From positions 10,931,982 through 10,995,981 of the forward strand of contig NC_033627.1 of NCBI RefSeq assembly GCF_001540865.1: a stretch of 64,000 nucleotides of DNA, given 5' to 3'. This document shows, piece by piece, positions 35,771-47,763 of this stretch; position 1 is the stretch's first letter; every line of letters begins with the position of its first letter. The notes under the pieces were generated by a model. The model ran no database searches. It had not been told where the DNA came from and was given only the letters and a program-made list of their open reading frames with translations. This DNA is from Ananas comosus. Its lineage: Eukaryota > Streptophyta > Magnoliopsida > Poales > Bromeliaceae. Both the position numbers and the translations under genes were made by a program.

Positions 35771-37302
35771 TGACCGAGCAGATGTGGCACCTATAAGGGG
35801 GCCGTGAGATTGAGACGTAAGATAGAAGGCGAGCCCATGGGTTAGCCGAGTGATTGGGTGATTTAATGAATAGCATCGTTGTTGAACATAGTAGCATAGT
35901 AGCTAGCCTTTACTATGTAGTGCATGCATTCATTATATTGGATTAAGGCATGGTAGAGTACTTGCACTTTTCTTATTGTTATCGCTTTCATGTTATTTAT
36001 CTATCTATCTGCCTATGCATGCTTAGACCTAGTGGGGAGATTGGCGGAGTCGGCGGCCGAACCCACTAGGAACTATTCGTAGTTCTCACCCCACTTTGTT
36101 GTAGGGCCGAGTACGAGCACGCCATTTGAGGATCGTGGTAAGGGCTTAGCGCCCTAGTGGTTGTAGTAGCTTACCTTCTTTTTTGCATTAGAGCTACCCT
36201 ATGTACTTGAGAGTAGATGATGTATAAGGTGAGATGAGTTGGTGAATTGTAAATTTATATTTATGTTTTGGAAGAATGTAAATGTAATCAATGTAAATAA
36301 TGGTTGAATGGTTGTGATAGTTAGTTAGTATCTCTCTTTTATTCACTTGTATGTACTCTACTTGTGATGCTTGCTCTTGGTTGTTCGGCACTGGTCGTGC
36401 TCTCGTTGTTGTTGTTGATCGTGTATTTATTCAAGTTGATTTCCTGGGAACTTGTTGTACATGATCTCGTCGTTTTGCCTTGGGCGGACAGGGGAGGTGC
36501 TGTCCGTCCGGCGTCTGTTCGACGCGCCCGAGCCGGACCAAATTGGTAGCGGTCTCGGGGCATGACAGGTACTATAGAGTACCTTCGTAGTTCCTCAAAA
36601 CCTGATTCCTGAATAAACTGTTTTTGTATTGTGTACCGGTACGCGACTTGAGTACCGGTTTTACCAGTACGGGTACGCGAATTGAGTTTGGGTATTGATT
36701 TTCTATTTTTGTATTTTGTACCAGTATGCGACTTTGAGTACTCGTACACAGTTTCATGACTGGCTGGATATGTTGAATTTGACTCCAATTTGATCTAATC
36801 TTGATCCTAGAGATTAGGGATAGTCCATGAATACTTTAAAGAGGATTTTAAAGAGGTGATCGACGGCTAGATGTGAATCGAATTCTCTGATGGACGGTAA
36901 AGATTGTTTAGTATAAGAATTGGGATTTTAGAGATATATTAACTCTTGTAATTAATCTTTTAAATGAGAGCTTCATTGTAGGCACCCTAATTGAGAGAAA
37001 AACGTGGAGAGCTCCTGAGAGAGAAGTTTTTGTAATCCAATCTTACTCCTCATACTTTTGTGCCCTGGATTAATCGAAGAATGTATTGAGGTGGTCTTAT
37101 CCGTAGATGTAGGTCGACTCGTCGTTGGCCAAACCACATAAATCCTGTGTTCTTGTGTTCTCTTTGTTCTTTCTATTGCTTTGTTATTTTCGTGCTTCTT
37201 TTCTACGATCGTTCTCATCTTTTTCGTTGATAAAAGATCCTATTTTCACTATGCTTGTGTACTGTTTGGGTTTAAGGTGTGCTCGGTAACCCCATGGTCA
37301 GT

Positions 37303-37571
37303 CCCTTTAGTAAGAAGGGAGAGCACCATCGGAACGGAGGTGGCTGTTGCGGTAGAGGGAGAGAGTGGGAGCGGGATAGTGTAAAAATATACAAGGGGTG
37401 AAAGAAAACGAAGAAGAAAAAAATAAAAAAAAATTTTCTTTTTCTTGGAAGGCCATCATATGCCCTTTAGTAAGAAGGGAGAGCACCATCGGAACGGAGG
37501 TGGCTGTTGCGGTAGAGGGAGAGAGTGGGAGCGGGATAGTGTAAAAATATACAAGGGGTGAAAGAAAACGA
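37303..37571. repeat. 109-bp local duplication ending at the N at 37572
   Basis: 37303-37411 (CCCTTTAGTAAGAAGGGAGA onward) recurs as 37463-37571, offset 160, and stops at the N. The mirrored block to the right preserves a different continuation after 37459, so the second copy here looks like a scaffolding artefact. Sequence from about 37270 is the left arm of a fold-back repeat whose right arm is at 41212-42010. Confidence 0.75.
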
Positions 37572-37572
37572 N

Positions 37573-40500
37573 TGGGACACCAAATTTCACATAGTTCAAT
37601 CATGGGACACCAAAATAAAAACATAGTTCAATCATGGGACACCAAAAATTTGGTGTCCCATGATTTCACTCTTTCACGCTTTGGTGTCCCGTGATTTCAC
37701 TCTTTCACGCTTTGGTATCCCATGATTGAACTATGTGAAATTTGGTGTCCTATGATTTTACTTTTTCACGTTTTGGTGTCCCATGATTGAACTATGTGAA
37801 ATTTGGTGTCCCATGATTTCACTCTTTTTCACTTTGGTGTTCCCCATAAACTTCAAAAGTGCAACATGATAAACTCTGATTCAACATAATAAACTCTGAA
37901 GTCAACGTAGTATATTTTGATAAATTCTGAATTCAATATCATAAACTTCTCCACGTTGAATTAGAGTTTATTAAAATTTACCACGTTGATTTCAAAGTTT
38001 GTTACATTAAAGTTAAAATACACCACGTTTAATTAGAGTTTATCAAAATTTATCATGTTAAAGGATAGTTTATTACGTTGAAACAAAAGAAAAAAAGAGA
38101 TGAAGAATCGGAAAATACACCGTTTGTGTTATATACTACCGGAAGGTTCTTCTTCTTTTAAAAAAAAATAAAAAAAGAAGAAGCAAAAGAAAGTGGGGAA
38201 CATATAAAAATGTGATAGGGCGAGGGTGAGAGAGGGAGATGGCGTTGTCGGTGGAGGCAAGGCTACCACGAGAGGGAAGAATGATTTCCCTGACTGGTAC
38301 CCCAATGGCTCGTGTGGAATTTGGGTTTGTCATGTGTTCGTATCACTTTTATCCTAGAAAATAGTTGCTTTTTCTACTCTTGCTAGCATCTTTTCTTCGT
38401 GCTTTTATTGTTTCGTTATCTTTCTTGTTTCTCTTGTGTTCTTGTGTCCTAAATACACCAAACCGGTTGCTGCTCAGCTGGATGTAGATGCCTATTCTGG
38501 TGGAGTTATGTAAGAAGCTAATTAGGTCCCGTGTTTTCATACTCCTCATTCTAACCTAATGTTTTTGAAGAGAGAGTCCTCGAGAGGTGCAAAAAGAGAG
38601 TTAATCCCACGGATGTTACTTCGAGAGTAAATTTTCTAATTAATGTTCTCAATTATATAGAGATTTTAGGGTTAAGAATATGATTTGTTAGAAATGGCAG
38701 GTAGTCTCTTAAGCTAAGTGTAGATCGGCAGCTAGTGGAGAAATTTTAGGAGAAATTTCATAAGTACCTGATAGGGATTAGAGATCCTAGTTCTAATCTA
38801 GTTTAACCTCAGTTTAAGTTGTATAGGTCGGTCAGTACTTTGACACATGCTCATGAGTTTCAGCGTATGACCATGTTTTATGTTTTTATCTTTTAGTTAT
38901 GGGTTTGAGTTAAGCGCATGGGCATGACCATTTTGGCCATGAGTTCAGCGCATGGCCATGTGTTATGTTTTTGTCAAATAAGTCCTTAGTCCAAAACTCC
39001 TTGATGCTTCCATGAGATATCATGGACAGTACGGGGCTCTGGCGATGGTTAAACCAGGCCGAGCCCGCGCAGCTTGTCTGCGGCCTGCCTGTCGTGGAGG
39101 GGACAGACGGGTTCCGTTTTGCTGCTCTAGTACATGTTGTTCAAGGGTCCTTTAGTTGAACTTATTTATGTGCTAGTTGTTGTTGTTGCTCTCGTGCTGG
39201 TCACGGCTTGTTGGTTCTCGTTCGTAGTGTTCATCTCATGTATGTTCACTTATTTTCTCTCTATGATTGATTGATAGTGTTGGTAAGTTGGTAATAAATG
39301 TAACTAATGTAAATGTAAGAAGGTTTTGTATTTATATTTAAATGTTAAGTGGTTGAGTAGAGTGGAATATGTAGTAGATGAGAGTTCATGTATCCCATCG
39401 AGATTACGTTTTTTCTTCCATTCGATGATGTTGGTGATCCCGCGATTCGGGAATGGTGCTAGGAGTTTACCGCACGAGCATGAGCCGGGATGTTGTTTCA
39501 CCCCACTCTTGATGCTTATCAAGGATCACCCAAGCCGGCGGCTGAGGCGGTTAGAGGGGTGATCCAGATTCGTACGTATCCGTCTATCTATCTATTTATT
39601 GTACTTTCGCTATTGTTATTCTTTTCACGTTCATGAGATGGTACGGAATTAGGTTATATTACTTACGTACGTGATGTATCATTTCCGATCGATGATACGA
39701 TGATACAAGTTGTTGCTACGATAAGTAATTTAGTGGGTTAGTGAGCCGATTGGGTACCCGAGCGGAAGATAGAATGCAGAGTTAGAGTGCCGGGGGAATA
39801 TCCACGGTGTAGACGAGCCAGTGTGACCACTCCTAGGCGAGTGAGTGGGCTGAGTGTTGTGTGTGTGTGTGTGAGAGATGCCCCTCCTAGGCGAGTGAGC
39901 GGGCTGAGTGTTGGATGAGAGATACCCCTCCTAGGCGAATGAGCGGGCTGAGTGTTGTGTGAGAGATGCCCCTCCTAGGCGAATGAGCGGGCTGAGTGTT
40001 GTGTGAGAGATGCCCCTCCTAGGCGAGTGAGCGGGCTGAGTTGTGTCCATGGTGTTAGGTTAGAGATAGAGTGTCCACTCCTAGTCGAGTGAGTGGGTTG
40101 AGTGGACCCCTCCTAGTCGAGTGAGCGGGTTCTGGCAGACGCCCTGGGTTTTCCGATAGGGATAGCACACTGTTGAGGCCTTATGTGACGAACACACCTC
40201 GCTGGTGGGGTTCGAAACTTGTCTGTATACTCACACTAGTTTAGGAGCAGTGTCTCCAATGGGATGGTGAGATCTGTTGTAGTAAACCCTCGATCAAGTA
40301 GGGATTCAAGTTGTACGTTATTCACAAAGGTAAAATGAGATGGATAGTACGGTGTGCAGTTCAATAAGTAAATAGATCTACGGTGAGCAAGAAACCAAGA
40401 GCAGTTGTGTTCTAATTCAAGTAGTAAATGAAGTGGTGATATCTCAAGATTCAGTGTTCAGGGATAAGAGTACGTAGGATTCAGTTCACGGTTTGAGTAC

Positions 40501-41211
40501 AACGATGTGATGATTCCTAGTACGTTCTTACTTTTACGTTGATAAATTATGGGATAATACGTATTATCAATGTGATCAAGTTTACGGTAAGCAAGAACAA
40601 ATTCACAAGGGTTATGTGATTAATGTGTAGGTTATCCAAAAGCAGATGGGTCCTAGTTTAGTTGTAAATAGTAGAGTAATATCCTAATGATTAGTTGTAT
40701 AGAGTTAGAGTACGTATGTTCCGAGTTCACAATTTGTTCATTATGTTGTGATGGAAATCGTACGTTCTTACATATTGTTGATTAATTCGTGGGCTATTAC
40801 GTAGTACGAGTTATACGTATTAACTAGTTGGTATTATGAATCTGTATCCCTCGTCAAGTTGACGAAGCCCTACCAGTGGTGGGTAGAAAATATCGCAAGG
40901 CTATCGAGCAGCAGTGAGCGTTAGCCGGAGGGTGCCGCGTGCGGCGAGCCGAGCTGGGTTAGGTGCGCGCTGGTGGCTTGCTGGAGGCTAGGCGCTAGGC
41001 CTTTAATTTCGGCTCGAGCTCGTTCGAACGTACGGACGTCCAGCTGAGATCTCCTAGGGGCCCATGGCTCGAGCTTAAGCGGGATATCACTCAGCATAAT
41101 GTTAAGTGACCGGCAGCAAAATGTTGCAGCACTGACCCTTTTGGGACCGCAATGGGTTGAATTAGCGGAACGTCGTGTAGGGGGAAAGCGGTCGACCGCA
41201 TTATCGCTTCT
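37573..41211. other. Mirror-image block: reversed but not complemented copy of 34522-37459 plus BAC vector
   Basis: For any position y in about 38091-41028, the base equals the base at 75550 minus y on the SAME strand. Checked examples: 40141-40170 read backwards gives 35380-35409; 38983 downward gives the LTR end and TSD at 36567-36572; 38281-38340 backwards gives 37210-37269. Below 38091 the reversed text continues into sequence not present elsewhere and finally overlaps 41233-41272. Reversed from 41211 to 41023 it is cloning-vector DNA. DNA cannot acquire such an orientation naturally, so this is a file or assembly error. No gene call inside it is valid, including the 139-codon frame at 40921-41340. 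Confidence 0.97.
41023..41211. other. BAC vector (lacZ-alpha polylinker) in mirror orientation
   Basis: Reading downward from 41211 without complementing gives: lacZ-alpha (TCTTCGCTATTACGCCAGCT), the M13 forward site GTTTTCCCAGTCACGAC and GTAAAACGACGGCCAGT, the T7 promoter TAATACGACTCACTATAGGG (41100 to 41081), then EcoRI, SacI, KpnI, SmaI, BamHI, XbaI, SalI, PstI, SphI and HindIII sites in pUC order. AAGCTT at 41028-41023 is fused to plant DNA that continues from the genomic HindIII site at 34522-34527. This order matches pBeloBAC11/pIndigoBAC-type vectors (known layout, from memory). It marks the end of a HindIII BAC insert. Confidence 0.97.
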
Positions 41212-42010
41212 ACTAAAGTGAGAAAGTGCGAAACCACAGGGTACTAACTTGATACACTTTAAACCACAGGGTATTAAAATGAAAAAGTGCGAAACCACAG
41301 AGGGGGTTTTTGAAGTTCTCCCTAATTTTAAATGGTACAATTAGCTTCAACATAGTCTCAAATAGTACAACTTTTATTTTATTAGCGCAATTTAATCTCA
41401 AATAGTTTTAAACGGTGCAATTAGCTTCAAACAGTACAATTTAGTCTCAAACAATACAATTTTATCTCAAATAGTGCAATTTCGTATTATTCTTCTTACT
41501 TCTCGATTTCTTGGCCCTTTCTGGAGTGGCCATGACATATAATGATCTTCCCAAGAGAAAAGAAAATATAATATATTTTTTCTTGTTATTCTTTTCTTTT
41601 ATTTTTCTTTCATCCTCTGTATCTTTTTTATCTACTCCATCTTCTCTCTCACCGTCTACCGCAACAACTGCCCCTGCCTCGACGTTTTCTCTCTCTTCAT
41701 CATCCTCAAATCCTGCGGACTCTCGTCACTATCGTCATCTACCACTATAACCACCACCGCAACCTCACCTCTACAATTTGCGTCATATCTGAGCTAGAGT
41801 CAGTAGATTTGTAGATGAGGTAAGAGAGAGGACTCTGCCGCAACAGCCGCCTCCGCCCCTATGTGTTCTCCCTCTCTGTCATCTTCAAATCTTGCGGCAC
41901 TCTCGTCGTCGTCATAAGAGTATTTTGATCGGTTTATTAAAAATTCAGGTCGCTTCTTTAAAATAAAAAAAATAGTGGTGTTTTTTTGCATTTTCGCAAA
42001 ACCGGTGGAT
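41212..42010. repeat. Right arm of a long fold-back repeat (ACCACAGGGTACTA family)
   Basis: Repeated units of GAAACCACAGGGTACTAAC...TTTAAACCACAGGGTAT at 41212-41310, then AATAGTACAATT/AAACAGTACAATT words to 41490, then TGGCCATGACATATAATGAT and a pyrimidine-rich stretch with CCGTCTACCGCAACAACTGC. The reverse complement of this order occurs to the left: 37300-37459, then the unmirrored tail of the anomalous block. The two arms would meet at a GGTTTAAAAACC centre. Open frames here are low-complexity. Confidence 0.6.
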
Positions 42011-42360
42011 TTTTTTTTGCAAAAGGACCTTGTTTAATCTAAATTTCATCTTAAACTCATTTTGATCTTTATGTTCATTTACGAGAAGAGTGTAGAGTTA
42101 TTAAATAAAGAGTGAACATCAATTTGCTCCCGTATGGTTTAGTTTATTTTTACTTTACCATCATATGTTTCAAAAAGTTGCATATAACTATTCTATTAGT
42201 TGATTTTCATTTTGTCATTAATTCACTTTGTCACCCTATTTGATGGTAAATTTTTTGGATAAAAATAGAAATAAACTACAGAATAGTTAACTATGGCTTT
42301 TTGAATCGTGAGATGGCAAAATAAAAGTGAGCTAAAGCACAAGGGAGCAAATAGAAGTTT
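42011..42360. other. AT-rich, no gene seen
   Basis: Non-coding AT-rich sequence. A stretch near 42120-42370 (TTTGCTCCCGTATGGTTTAG ... AAGGGAGCAAATAGAAG) is self-complementary at its ends, so a small inverted-repeat element is possible. Confidence 0.35.
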
Positions 42361-42910
42361 ATCCTTAAGTAAATTAACAACGAAGAGAGAGAGAAAAAAA
42401 GCCCTCAATTTTAGGAAGAAAAGGAGAAGATGACGACTTTAAGGTGAGCTTATTTTTCTTGCTTCTTTACCGGTTAATAAAATACTATCTGAATAATGCT
42501 ATAAGAATAACCAGAAGAACTAATTAAATTGAATCTTTTATTTTGGAATTTTAAATTTTTTTTTCTTTTTTCTGTTGCAGCAAAATTCTCCTCATTATTC
42601 TCTTTTGCTAAATGCTTCATTGGACAATGCTGCTGCTGCTGATAACATAAGGAAGGAGCAGGGCCAAATGTGCAGAGCTTATAATAATAATGAGCATTAA
42701 TCATTAAGTTGTTCGGCTTTACTTGCCACTAGTGCGAAAGAAGTAGATGCCTACTTTTGGCGTTGATAGAGGAGTAATTATAACAAAAGAGCATATATAA
42801 TCTTGAAGAAGATAAAAGTGTAAGTAAATTAACAATGAAGCCAAAGAAAAAGCCTCACAGTGAAGAAAACAAGGAGGAGGAGAAGATATTGAAGTGTGCT
42901 CTGCTTTTTT
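42360..42910 (+). pseudogene. Tandemly duplicated gene-like debris, related to 54170-54430
   Basis: Two related segments (42360-42450 and 42815-42905) share AAGTAAATTAACAAYGAAG and AAAAAGCC. The first leads to an ATG at 42430 (MTTL) followed after 14 nt by a GTGAGC donor. A pyrimidine tract ends in GTTGCAG at 42581. Joining gives a hydrophobic start (about 15 residues, signal-peptide-like) and then a stop. The following text, GGAGCAGGGCCAAATGTG ... CCACTAGTGCGAAAGAAGTAG, is matched at 54295-54390. I cannot name a family. It could equally be an unclassified repeat. Confidence 0.3.
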
Positions 42911-43480
42911 TCCCTACTAAATTAAGGGCCTTAATTTGTTAGGTACTGGACTAATCGATGCACTATTATCACAAATATATGAAAGGAAAAAAATTGAATG
43001 ACAAAAAAATAAATATAGAAAGAAAAAAAAAAAACATTATTTATGTGATTAGGTAATTACATACGTCCACCGGGAGAGTAATGTCAAATTATATGGAACA
43101 ACTATTTTTTTATTTCTAAAGTAATGCCGAGTTATATGAAATAATAAATTTTGTACAGTGATGTTAAATTATACGAAATAATTATTAATTTTTTTAAGCT
43201 TAAACTACTAAAAAATAGTATTTTTGTCCAAGACATTCAAACTCAGTAACCTAGCAGGATTGTCCTAGACATTTGATTATCCAAAACTTTGTAATTATAT
43301 ATGAGAAATTTAAATAATACTAGAAGGTTAGAGGGATTCAAATTCAGAATTTTTTTTTTTACTCTGATGCTCTGTTAAACTATATGAAACATAACTATTT
43401 TTTTCTAAAATTTTAAACTACTACAGATTGGTGTTTTTATAGTTTGGCATTTGCTCCTGTGTGGTTTAACAAGTATAAAT

Positions 43481-43643
43481 TTATTTATTTATTTTTTTTT
43501 TTTTGAGAGATAGGTAGCACGCTATCTATTTCGTTTATTTCATTTACAAATAAACTTAGCTAAAAATGTGAATCAATTAGGATTCGAACTTGGATCTTGG
43601 GTACCAACCACCAAGCCCTTTGTCACTTGCTCTAGGGACGGTC
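43481..43643 (-). mobile_element. SINE with 18-bp target-site duplication
   Basis: On the minus strand it starts ACCGTCCCTAGAGCAAGTGA (box A-like TAGAGCAAGTG), has AGTTCGAATCC (plus-strand 43580-43590), a good RNA polymerase III box B, and ends in CTATCTCTCAAAAAAAA. The flanks are the perfect 18-bp repeat GGTTTAACAAGTATAAAT at 43463-43480 and 43644-43661. This is the signature of a tRNA-derived SINE inserted by LINE-type target-primed reverse transcription. The tail word GAGAGATAGGTAGCACGCTA is also found in the truncated copy at 9078. Confidence 0.92.
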
Positions 43644-43661
43644 GGTTTAACAAGTATAAAT

Positions 43662-44335
43662 CTAACGGTGGATATTAAAGGGCAAAACTAGTAATTTACC
43701 ATATTAATCCCATACCATAAAAGAAGAAGTTGGACCATTTTTTTCTCGGCCAACTTTCTCTTGTACAATGGGTCGACCATCATAATTATCGACGAGTGGT
43801 AAAAATGAATAGAGGCCCCCTTAATTATAGGACATTTTGAAATGACACCTTCATTTTGTTTTTTCAAGTGAGACTTCTTTTATCTTTATTTTTTTATAAT
43901 TGAGTCATTTTAGTCCTAATATATAGAAATTTTATTAAATTCATTGATGATTTACTAGATTTAATGGCTTCAAACATTTTTTTGGCAAATAAAACTGAAC
44001 CAATTAATGACTAATAATTCATAGAGTCATTAAATTTAATAAAAATTCAAATAATAAAATTAGAAGTTGAGGGAGCTTCAATCAAAAAATTAATTAAAGT
44101 TGACGACTCTGTTTCAAATTGGGTCTCCAAAAATTTTTGCCTTAAAAAATGCTTAAAAATGTATGGAGACCCGTGACCTATATATAAGCCATCTTGAAAT
44201 GGGACACTAAAGTTTACTTATCTTAATTTATACTTTTTAACTTCCAACTATTCTAAATTTGAGCTATTTTAGTATGTTTCGTTAAAAAAATTTATAACAT
44301 TAATGACCCTATTAATTATCAGTCATTAGTGCACT
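43662..44335. other. Intergenic AT-rich DNA, no gene seen
   Basis: Contains words such as GGACATTTTGAAATGACACC and AAATGGGACACTAAAG, similar in style to dispersed plant repeats, but with no clear ends. It is the left host flank of the LINE; its last bases start the TSD (44336-44347). Confidence 0.4.
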
Positions 44336-47300
44336 CTAGGTTTATTTTTTTTTTAAAGAACACCATAAGGCATTTATTTTATAGGATAAACAGTCACAGA
44401 CTTTTCAAACGTTGCAAAAGAAGACCAACTAGAAACTATCTGAGAACTAAGGCCCCATTTAGCTAGTTTATTAGCACATTGTGAAAATGAACTATATGTA
44501 GAAGACCACCCTATAAGAATATTATTGTTGGACTCCAAAAGGCGGCGAAGCGAAGCAATATGCTCTACTTCTTGTAGTGAAATCAGGATATGCTGGTCCT
44601 TATACAAACAGGAGCGAATGATAGTAGTCGAATCTGTGTAAATTGAGCACTTGATATTAGGCCGATTATTTAGAAGCCACTTAACTGCCTCAGTACATGC
44701 TTGTATCTCTGCAGCAAGAGCAGTTTCTGAATCGATGGAAGGTGCTGCGCAACAATAAACGACCACATCCCCTTCAATGACTAAATATCCAATTCCACCC
44801 GAGTGATTTTCCTTCCAAGCACCATCCACCCAACAGATGGTGTTTGGTCGTGAAAAAGAATTTATAGTAGCCGGATCAGGAATATTGAGAGGTTGAAGGT
44901 GAGCTTTGCTATAGAGCTCTGTCTGTATTCTCGCATTCCTCAGAACTTCCGAACACGAAAATTTCTTGTGCTGAAAAACATAATCATTGCGTGCCTTCCA
45001 AATGGACCACAACACATGCATGCAGTATGCCCGAATCTCGTAAAATCATTCATTGTTAATGAGTGCCTCCAACCACTCTACGAAAGTCAATGAAGACTGT
45101 GCAGTGCGCAAACCAACCTGCGAGGCAAACCACACTTGCTGACTTAATGGACAATGAAAGAACAGATGATCCCTCGTCTCAGACTGCTCTTGGCATAGTG
45201 GGCAAGAGTCTTCGAAATGAGATATACGCTCTGCAAGCTTGGTGCCCACTGGAAGAGCATCCACAACAGCACGCCAAATGAATAGTTTAACCCGCGGCAT
45301 AACTTCCTTGAGCTTCCATATTTTAAAGCAAATACCTTGTGTCCTTGAACTAATCCCATGATTCACACTTGAAGATTGCTGTCGGTTCAGATACGAAATC
45401 GCTGAGCTTAGGGTGAAACGTCCTGTAGATGTAGCCTTCCACCGAGTACGCTCCCTTATTTGTTCAAAAGCCCCATGTAGAACATGTCTCATACTCAGCA
45501 TGGATTTTCAAATCTGAGAGGCATTCGATCTAGCTATTGCTGTCCAGAAATCCTGCACTAGATATTTGTGTTTGATAGCTTTCGCCCACAAGGAATTAGG
45601 ACAGTGTAAGAAACTCCAAACCAATTTAGTAACAAGCGCTCTGTTGAGTACTTCTAGGGATGGAATTCCCAATCCTCCATCTTTCCGTTCTCTCGTGAGT
45701 TTTGACCACACCCGCGGGTATAAATGCCTATTAGAGTCATCAAACCCCCACCAAAAGTCTCTAATAACATTTTCAATCCTGTGAATGAACTTGGTCGGGA
45801 GAATAATAAAACTGAGATAGAAGCATAGTATAGCAAGTAAAACAGATTGTATAAGAGTAAGTCTTCCCGCATGGGAGAGACTTTTAGCTTTCCAACCTGT
45901 TAATCTCTTTTGCAAGCGATTAATAACAAACTCGAATGTATTAGTAAGGCTTTTTTCAAGAAAAAGGGGGTTCCCTAGATACTTGCCTTGCAAGGGTGCA
46001 TCTTTTATATTTAGCTCCAGTTGACCTCGCTCATGCGTCGATTGAAAATAATTGCCGATTTGGAATAGTTAATTTCTTCCCCAGATAATTCACAAAAATT
46101 AAGAAGGAGCATCTTAAGGGCACGAATATCATCATTGGTTGCTTTTGAGAAAACAAATAAATTGTCGGCATACAATACGTGAGTTAGAATTGGCCCGCCA
46201 GTTCCAAGGCGAATCCCTTCTAACGAATTTTCCACAGTGGCTGCCTTGAACATTGCAGATAAAGCATTAATGGCTAATATGAATAAGTAAGGGGAAACTA
46301 GACATCCTTGCCGTAGGCCTCTAGTCGGTTTGAACCAATTAGAATCCTCACCATTAATTAAAACTGAAAAATCAACAGTGGAGATGCACCAATTAACCCA
46401 CTTACAAAACCTTTCAGGAAATCCGTATTTATGGAGCATAATGAGAAGAAAGTCCCAGCTAGGTCAATTTAAATGGCTACGGCCCCTGATTTATGATGCA
46501 TCAATTTAAAAGTATGTAAGACTTCCTGGGTGAGTAAATAATTGTCAGTAATGCTTCTACCTGGGACGAAAGCAGATTGCTCCGGAGCTATGAGATCAGG
46601 AAGGATCGCCTTTAGTTGGTTAACAAGGATCTTCTCCAAACACTTGTATATGACATTGCATAAACTAATCGGCCTGAAATCAGTAATATGCTCGGGGTGA
46701 TCTTTCTTTGGAATAAGAACAATGGATGTCTTATTAATGCTTGTGGGGACATCCTTTTCACTGAAGAAAGCCTGCACTAATGAAAATAGGTCAGTGTGTA
46801 CCAGATCCCAATGGGTATGGAAAAACGAGGAGAAAACCCATCTGGGCCCGGTGATTTATCAAGTTTCATACTAAACAGCGCATCCCGCAACTCGGAGAGT
46901 TGGGGAGGCGCTATTAACTGTGTTGCATTAGTAGAGGAGATAATAGGGAGAAAGCAGTCAGAAGTACTCCATTTTGAAGCAGAGGTGTCACAAAAATGTG
47001 GTAAAGAATAGCAATGATTAAAGTGCTGAGTAATATGCTCCCGAATTTTAGATTGATCAGTGAGCACGAATCCCGAATTGTTTTTTAGCGTGGTAATGGT
47101 ATTACTCTTCTTTCTCTGCGAAGCCTTTGCATGAAAATACGTAGTGTTTCGATCTCCGAACCTGATCCAATTGTCTTTAGCTCTTTGTGCCCAAAATAGC
47201 TCTTGCTTATACAAAAGATCCTTGTACATCGCTGTAAGCGAACCTCCTTCTTCCTAGCCGGATCGCTAAGAGGTAGCCTTTGCAGCTTAGTAAGTTGTTG

Positions 47301-47763
47301 AAATGTGCTATCCAATTGGGCTCGCAAATTAAGGCGGTGCGCTCCTGCCCAACGACTCAGATCAAAAGAGAGTCGACGGAGTCATCGCGGCATGGAAGCA
47401 CCCGAGTCAGAAGTCCAACTCCGCCGAACCTCTTGCTTGCAGTCCTCCTGAAGCAGCCACCAATTTTTGAATCGAAATCGCTTTTTCCGGCGGGCATTCG
47501 ATACATGCAAAGAGAGGAGTAGAGGACTATAGTCATTGGCAACTGTAGGCAAAAGTACTAAGCGGGCTGCAGGAAAAATATTTGACCATTGAGGGTCTAC
47601 GAGCACTCTATCAAGTCGCTCAAGGATCGTGAATGGAGGTTTTTGCTTATTAGTCCAGGTATAACCCGGCCCGACAGGCTTAACCTCAAAAAACCCTCCT
47701 GCTTGGATGAAACGACGCAACGGAGTGTTGGACAGAGATGAAGAAGAGGTACCTCCTAACTTA

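Larger units (their letters stand above)
30327..36567 (+). mobile_element. Solo LTR of the long-LTR family inside the copia LTR
   Basis: It starts TGTAAGGTACTGGACTTC (30327) and ends CTCGGGGCATGACA (36567), with the same 5-bp word GGTAC on both sides (30322-30326 and 36568-36572). The start resembles that of the other solo LTR (TGTAATATACCGAAACTC at 48179). Shared inner blocks are AGTCGGTTCGGCGATTC near 31225, CCTAGTGGGGAGATTGGCGG near 36030, and GGCGTCTGTTCGACGCGCC near 36511. The span is inflated: 31364-32331 is repeated exactly at 34540-35507 and two single-N joins lie between. Without the extra block the LTR would be about 3.07 kb. No coding content. Confidence 0.8.
30219..37270 (+). mobile_element. 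Copia 3' LTR, split by a solo LTR; right end approximate
   Basis: The LTR begins TGTTGGAATATGTAAAGCC right after the purine tract. It runs to 30326, is interrupted by another element, and resumes at about 36573. The resumed part has a U5-like region typical of copia LTRs (GTAGATGTAGG ... CCAAACCACATAAATC, then TGTGTTCTTGTGTTCTC at about 37100-37165). The terminal CA was not pinned down; 37270 is an estimate, since a fold-back repeat begins nearby. Confidence 0.65.

Noticed and set aside
35107..35790. 227-codon minus-strand frame rich in His/Thr/Pro/Leu repeats
   Set aside because: It is produced by the 44-bp minisatellite and LTR sequence; no start context, no family resemblance.
41081..41100. 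T7 promoter as a functional element
   Set aside because: Present only when read backwards without complement; it is vector contamination and not a promoter on either strand as written.
37573..41211. Novel sequence, 139-codon frame and tandem array (39780-40130) in a region without matches
   Set aside because: All of it is the backwards, uncomplemented copy of 34522-37459 and vector; no reading frame or regulatory call there is meaningful.
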